From assembly GCF_009873495.1 (NCBI RefSeq), contig NZ_CP046703.1, forward strand, positions 6,228,501 to 6,292,500: 64,000 nucleotides of DNA, in the 5' to 3' direction. Position 1 is the first letter of the stretch, and each line of letters opens with the position of its first letter. Origin of the DNA: Nostoc sp. ATCC 53789. Lineage in GTDB: Bacteria; Cyanobacteriota; Cyanobacteriia; Cyanobacteriales; Nostocaceae. Shown in pieces: positions 59,905 to 64,000 of the stretch. The notes beneath the pieces were generated by a model that was not told the origin of the DNA, ran no database searches, and saw only the letters and a list, made by a program, of their open reading frames with translations. A program made the position numbers and the translations under genes.

Positions 59905-62259
59905 TTAATTTATCTGCCAAATTTTGATGGTTTTATCAGAACTAGCACTAGCCAAAAATTGACCATCATGGCTAATAGCAATAGAGTTTACTGCCCCTGA
60001 GTGTTCTGTGATAGTTTGCAGTAACTCTCCCGTCTGCAAATGCCAAATTTTGATGGTTTTGTCTACGCTACCGCTAAAGAGAATTTCTCCATCAGGACTA
60101 ACGGCTAAGGATCTTACCTCTTCTAAATGTCCAGTCAAGGTATGTAACACTTTGCCTGTAGTTAAATTCCAAATTTTGATAGTTTTGTCTGCACTAGCGC
60201 TAAAGAGAATTTCTCCATCAGGACTGATGATTACTGATTTTACCTCACCAGAATGTCCGTTGAGGGTGCGTAATGGCTCTCCCGTGTGTGGGTTCCACAG
60301 CCTAATTTTGTTGTCAGAACTACCACTAGCAAGGATTGTACCATCGGGGCTAATAGCAGCAGCATTAACTGCGAATGAATGCCAAAGGGTAGAAATGCGA
60401 TCGCCTTTATGCAAATTCCAAATTTTGATTTTATTACTACCACTGGCAAGAATTTGCCCGTCAGGACTGATTGCGATGCAGTTAACCGGTTTTTGATGTC
60501 CTAACAGAGTGTGTAGGAGTTTGTCAGAATTGAGATTCCATACTTTGACATTACTTTTGGGGTGTTGACAAATACCAACAGCAAAATAATGTCCATCAGG
60601 ACTAATCGCAACAGAGGAAATTTTGCCTAAATCTTCTGTGAGAGTACGGATAAGTTTACCAGTCTTAAGATTCCATACTTTGATGGTTTTATCTGCACAA
60701 CCGCTAACTAAAGTCTGAGAATCAGGACTAATGGCGACAGATGTCACTTTTTCTGAATGTCCAGTTAGGGTATGTCTGAGAAAGATATGTTGTACTGTTA
60801 CTTGGTGTTTGAGGTTGGCGATGCGATTTAAAATTTCATCAACATCAGCAATACTCTGAGTATCACCCACCGCGACAAAATATTCTCTTAACTTTTTTAC
60901 ATATTCCTCATCTTTAACGCTGACGGCTGATTGCATTACCTGAAGCGGGTTAGGAGAATCGTTTGGTGATATTTGGCGTAGTTGTAACCATGTACTCACA
61001 GAATAATTTAGCTGTTCGTTTGCCCAAGCGCGTAGTTTACCGCCGTAGGCATCGCTTAAATGGCATAAACTCTGGGCTAATTGTAAAGCCAATTCTGGAA
61101 TCCAGTAACAGCGCTCATTTTCCAGAGCTTGGTAAACTTGTTTGTAACCAGAGGCGATAACCCCTAGTGATTGTAAATCAAAAGCATCTGACAGCAAACT
61201 CGGCAGCAACTCTGGTAGTAGCGGAGGTACACCACGATCAACCAGGTGGTAAATATCTGCTACCCAACCTGCAACCAAACAGTGATAGGTAATCAAAACC
61301 TGGCAAAGTTTTTCATAATCCTGACGATTGACTTGATATTGTAAAGATAACTTACTAATATCAATTCCTTTTTTATGCCATTTTTCTACCTTTTCTAAAA
61401 TTTCTAAATTTATCACATTATCTTTTCCAAGCTGATTAACTTCCTCGCTTTCGTCTCCCAATGCCACAAGCTCATCTCTAATTTTCTTCCATTCTAATGC
61501 CCGCCTTTTAGCAGACTCTTCTAGAATTTCTCGATAAGGTAAACGAGCAATTGTTTTATAATAATAATTGTCTTGCCCTAAACCCCAGTAGGCAATTCTA
61601 AAATTTAAATAATCTCCATCATTTTCTGACTCTAAAATCAAACTTGGCTCTGTTTTCAACATTCCAAACAGAACTTTAATACTTGATTCACTGTGAAAAC
61701 GTTTACTATCCCAGGCTCCTGCCAATAACTCTGTTGGTCTAACTTGACTGTGTAAAGAGTAATGTTTGTTGAGAAAATCTCTTAATCCTTCAGCTAACAT
61801 TAACTCAAATTGAAAAATATTTTCATCTCTACGATCGCCAAATTGGTCACAATCTACTTGAGGAGGAGCGATAAAAATTTTAAGTGGAGTGTGTCCATAA
61901 TTTGTGTGGTCTAAAATTTGTGAAGGATATAATCTTAAGGGCCAGCTATCAAAAATTTTATTGACTTCTGGTAACTTAAGCGCTGTTTCTCGCTCTTGTG
62001 CGGCTATTCTTAATTGCGTTTGGTGATTATCGGCTACTAATTGCTGTTGAAAAATTCTTGCTTGTTCAAAAGCTTCAACATCACCGCTTTTTTTATTTGC
62101 AGGATTTAGAACTTTGAGTATTTCAGGAATTGCCTCTATCGATTCATATTTACTCAGTCCTAAACTAGATTTATTTCTATTTTGGACTAGCTCTACAACA
62201 ACAGGCGCAAACTCTAGTACCAGTTGAATTAGTAACATTAACCCTTGCTGCATAAACAC
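59905..62259 (-). CDS. WD40-repeat protein with uncharacterised N-terminal half
   Basis: 784 residues. From about 495 to the end there are seven WD repeats (LTGHSEKVTSVAISPDSQTL, then LVSGCADKTIKVWNLKTGK, and so on), enough for one beta-propeller. Residues 1-490 match no domain I recognise: a hydrophobic start (LMLLIQLVLEFAPVVVELV), a helical stretch with QLRIAAQERETALKLPEV, then KIFIAPPQVDCDQFG and a largely alpha-helical part. The start codon is not certain; an ATG two codons later would also fit. The propeller probably binds other proteins. It is antisense to every other gene of the HMA_2 cluster. Confidence 0.82.
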   Translation of the reverse strand: MFMQQGLMLLIQLVLEFAPVVVELVQNRNKSSLGLSKYESIEAIPEILKVLNPANKKSGDVEAFEQARIFQQQLVADNHQTQLRIAAQERETALKLPEVNKIFDSWPLRLYPSQILDHTNYGHTPLKIFIAPPQVDCDQFGDRRDENIFQFELMLAEGLRDFLNKHYSLHSQVRPTELLAGAWDSKRFHSESSIKVLFGMLKTEPSLILESENDGDYLNFRIAYWGLGQDNYYYKTIARLPYREILEESAKRRALEWKKIRDELVALGDESEEVNQLGKDNVINLEILEKVEKWHKKGIDISKLSLQYQVNRQDYEKLCQVLITYHCLVAGWVADIYHLVDRGVPPLLPELLPSLLSDAFDLQSLGVIASGYKQVYQALENERCYWIPELALQLAQSLCHLSDAYGGKLRAWANEQLNYSVSTWLQLRQISPNDSPNPLQVMQSAVSVKDEEYVKKLREYFVAVGDTQSIADVDEILNRIANLKHQVTVQHIFLRHTLTGHSEKVTSVAISPDSQTLVSGCADKTIKVWNLKTGKLIRTLTEDLGKISSVAISPDGHYFAVGICQHPKSNVKVWNLNSDKLLHTLLGHQKPVNCIAISPDGQILASGSNKIKIWNLHKGDRISTLWHSFAVNAAAISPDGTILASGSSDNKIRLWNPHTGEPLRTLNGHSGEVKSVIISPDGEILFSASADKTIKIWNLTTGKVLHTLTGHLEEVRSLAVSPDGEILFSGSVDKTIKIWHLQTGELLQTITEHSGAVNSIAISHDGQFLASASSDKTIKIWQIN

Positions 62260-62758
62260 ATACCTAGAAACTAATTGAAGAAGAATTCAGAAGTCATAAT
62301 CAAGACGCTCTCTACAAGACGCTGTGCTATCCGCTTTTTAGGTCAAAATTCATTCTAAATTTTGATTCCTGACTCTTGAATTCTGTTTTGATAGAATAAA
62401 TAAGCAAGGCTTACATGAAATCAGGGTAATACTGTCATCCAGCAAATTCATACATAGCCTTGATGTTACTACTTGAGAGTATAGTAACTCAAACGTAAAA
62501 CATGAAACTCGTTATATGTCAATAAATCTATGTGGTTAAATCCCTGTAAATTAAAATAAACACAGTATTAAAGAAACTTAATCAACTTGATAGCAACGAG
62601 AACTAGATTCACTACTGAGATAGATTTCTTCATTCAGAAAAATAGGTATAACTAGAGTAAAGTTAATGCAGTTCAATAAAGCACTCTCTTAAAACATTAA
62701 TAGATAAGTTTATCAGCTTGGTTGCGTTTTTTATTTTTTGAAATTAAAAAATAGTACG
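62260..62758. other. Divergent intergenic region, 499 bases
   Basis: Between the WD40 gene and the next HMA_2 gene. GAATTCAGAAGTCA (62282-62295) is an imperfect inverted match of TGACTCTTGAATTC (62370-62383), giving 14-base arms around an 80-base element that contains a palindromic repeat (AAGACGCTCTCTACAAGACG). The rest is A+T-rich and should hold both promoters. No gene is seen. Confidence 0.55.
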
Positions 62759-63403
62759 ATGACTTCGATAAAACGGTCTAACTCTGGCAAAGCTGCTAGT
62801 ATGAACCTGCGTTTACCACCAAAAAAGGCAACTAAAAGCGTAGCTAAGAAAGCAGAGTCATCCCAAAAGATATTCTATAGCATAGTCCATACAATTCCTG
62901 GACGGATTCGTTTTCGTATTCCTCTGTTAGCCAGAGATACTGAGTATGCTAATCAACTTAAATTATCGATGGAATCCGATCCTAGAGTTACAAATGTCCG
63001 TACTAACCCAAAAGCTGCATCCATTGTCATCAATTATAAAGTAGGTGTAATTTCAGATAATCAAATGCGCGAGCATCTGGTTAATCTGATTCAAACTGCT
63101 CAAGATGTGGTTCTGCCAAAAGAGGTAATGGCAAAATCAATCGTAGGGGCTATCTTTGATGCTCTAATCAACTTAATTGATAATACGCGCAAGATTAACC
63201 AAGCACGTAATGTTCTTGTATATAGAAGGTTTAGAACAGACATTTGGGAATGGATGCTTTCTACCTCAAGAAGCCTAATTAAGAAGTTAAAATCTGCCAC
63301 CATGTTTATCTTGCCTAACAAGCGGTGGCGATTAAGAGGCAATAGCGAGGCGAATTCCCAGCCTTTGAAACTGAAATCTACCAGCGAAGCAAATCTTATA
63401 TAG
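62759..63403 (+). CDS. Single-module HMA_2-like protein with basic tail
   Basis: 214 residues from the ATG at 62759; a TTG at 62738 is in frame. A basic N-terminus (about 1-35, rich in K, S and A) is followed by a canonical module at about 38-105 (YSIVHTIPGRIRFRIPLLAR, VINYKVG). After that come a hydrophobic stretch (MAKSIVGAIFDALINLIDN) and a K/R-rich C-terminus. No P-type ATPase core is attached. It stands 243 bases before the second P-type ATPase gene, on the same strand. It may be an adaptor or subunit. Confidence 0.8.
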   Translation: MTSIKRSNSGKAASMNLRLPPKKATKSVAKKAESSQKIFYSIVHTIPGRIRFRIPLLARDTEYANQLKLSMESDPRVTNVRTNPKAASIVINYKVGVISDNQMREHLVNLIQTAQDVVLPKEVMAKSIVGAIFDALINLIDNTRKINQARNVLVYRRFRTDIWEWMLSTSRSLIKKLKSATMFILPNKRWRLRGNSEANSQPLKLKSTSEANLI

Positions 63404-63646
63404 TTACTAATAGTAAGTAAGCGTAAATAATTGTCGTTGGGATAAGGCAATAGGCAATAAGTATAAGAGCTTTAGTCTATTTCTTTTTTATTTGCATAGT
63501 TTTATTTTATTGTATCAACTTATTTAATGGCCATTAAAATGATTCCTGCTTAAGAGTAATTAGCTCTAAAAAACGGGGATTTACTATAATTCCTAAAAAT
63601 TTCTTTTACTTAGCCTTCAATCCAAACATTTTATTATTAATAACAA

Positions 63647-64000
63647 ATGGATACTCCTCGCTGTCAAAAACTTCTTAATCAAACCTATTGGGTTCAAGCA
63701 ATACATACTACTGTTAAGGGAAGAGCTAGATATAAAGTAAATGGGCTTTATCATTCGGAAGCTCTCAAAAGATATCTTGAATCGAGATTATTAGAGGATA
63801 AAATAATCTCGCAAGCTCGTGCTAATAGTTACACAGGGAATGTGCTTGTTATTTTTCATCAAGATGAAAGTTTAAATGCGAACGCCGTTCGCGAAGCGTG
63901 TCCGACAGGACAAGGCGGGTCTTCTCTTCGAGACGCTGCGCGAACGACCATCGCATCGCTTATCCAAGAAATTGTCTTAGATTATCGGAGAAAAGCCAGT
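63647..64000 (+). CDS. N-terminus of a second P-type ATPase-like protein (cut by window edge)
   Basis: 118 codons from the ATG at 63647 run open to the edge. The start YWVQAIHTTVKGRARYKVNG is the HMA_2-like opening with G-R-x-R, followed by ALKRYLESRLLEDKII and VLVIFHQDESLN. This matches the front of large cyanobacterial cation-transporting P-type ATPases, although the catalytic core lies outside. Residues about 78-101 are encoded by a palindromic dispersed repeat (63878-63946) inserted in frame. After it the family sequence resumes (IASLIQEIVLDYR). Confidence 0.75.
   Translation, partial: MDTPRCQKLLNQTYWVQAIHTTVKGRARYKVNGLYHSEALKRYLESRLLEDKIISQARANSYTGNVLVIFHQDESLNANAVREACPTGQGGSSLRDAARTTIASLIQEIVLDYRRKAS
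63878..63946 (+). repeat. In-frame palindromic dispersed repeat inside the ATPase gene
   Basis: GCGAACGCCGTTCGCGAAGC starts the element and GAGACGCTGCGCGAACG ends it. It is the Nostoc-type repeat seen in gaps at about 24630-24670 and 33805-33845. About 69 bases long, it is divisible by three and contains no stop in the coding frame. Confidence 0.8.

Noticed and set aside
54215..64000. Classical copper- or zinc-efflux operon
   Set aside because: None of the modules has CxxC, the ATPase has no CPC, and there is no CopZ, CopY, ArsR or MerR gene in the cluster.

Overview
The window reads as chromosome of a filamentous, heterocyst-forming cyanobacterium of the Nostoc type. The evidence is the many GCGATCGC (HIP1) octamers, intergenic heptamer-style repeats (TTTGTCA and CCCAATT families), short dispersed palindromic repeats of the kind known from Nostoc genomes, a Nostoc-type lipoxygenase, a PEP-CTERM protein, several large two-component proteins, and housekeeping genes (dnaK, alaS, purU) scattered among accessory genes. 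No tRNA, rRNA or CRISPR array was recognised by eye. || Layout. 1-3.2 kb: the left edge cuts a hybrid kinase (REC, HisKA, HATPase); beside it are decayed relics of a second kinase and a second receiver, then an intact NarL-type regulator. 3.2-9.3 kb: an LpxB-related glycosyltransferase, a truncated efflux adaptor, a secreted TpsA-like haemagglutinin, a coiled-coil protein with a broken 5' end, and a LuxR-type helix-turn-helix relic. 10.1-14.3 kb: a two-gene operon of a GMC oxidoreductase fused to a DUF1080 domain, followed by a DyP-type peroxidase. 14.4-18.6 kb: gene scraps, a PEP-CTERM protein, a broken IS982 copy and an ABC exporter. 18.8-24.5 kb: a G+C-richer, probably acquired redox cluster (aldo/keto reductase, two SDRs, exported hydrolase, rearranged cupin) with a divergent AraC regulator. 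|| 25-43.6 kb is mostly ordinary core genome (TPR protein, aminotransferase, YjbQ, Rieske oxygenase, dnaK, NAD(P)-binding protein, two histidine kinases, AIM24, alaS, a diguanylate cyclase) interrupted by repeats, including an ISAs1-derived mini-element. 43.6-48 kb: a membrane M41-like peptidase, a lipoxygenase flanked by two copies of a peptidase segment, a Tudor/DUF3140 pair, a receiver relic and an acetyltransferase. 48.2-53.8 kb: purU and a Gld-type ABC module (ATPase, permease, GldG, DUF4340) with an antisense four-helix-bundle gene wedged inside. || 54.2-64 kb is the most distinctive region: six same-strand genes carry eight copies of a cysteine-free HMA_2-like module built around an H-x(2-4)-G-R-x-R core. 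Two of the six are P-type ATPases (one complete, without the usual CPC motif; one cut by the right edge). They accompany a DUF5132 membrane protein and enclose one antisense gene for a WD40 protein with an uncharacterised N-terminal half. I infer a multi-component membrane system of unknown substrate. The best metabolic candidate is the GMC-DUF1080/DyP operon, which could couple sugar oxidation, cleavage of the keto-sugar and peroxide disposal.
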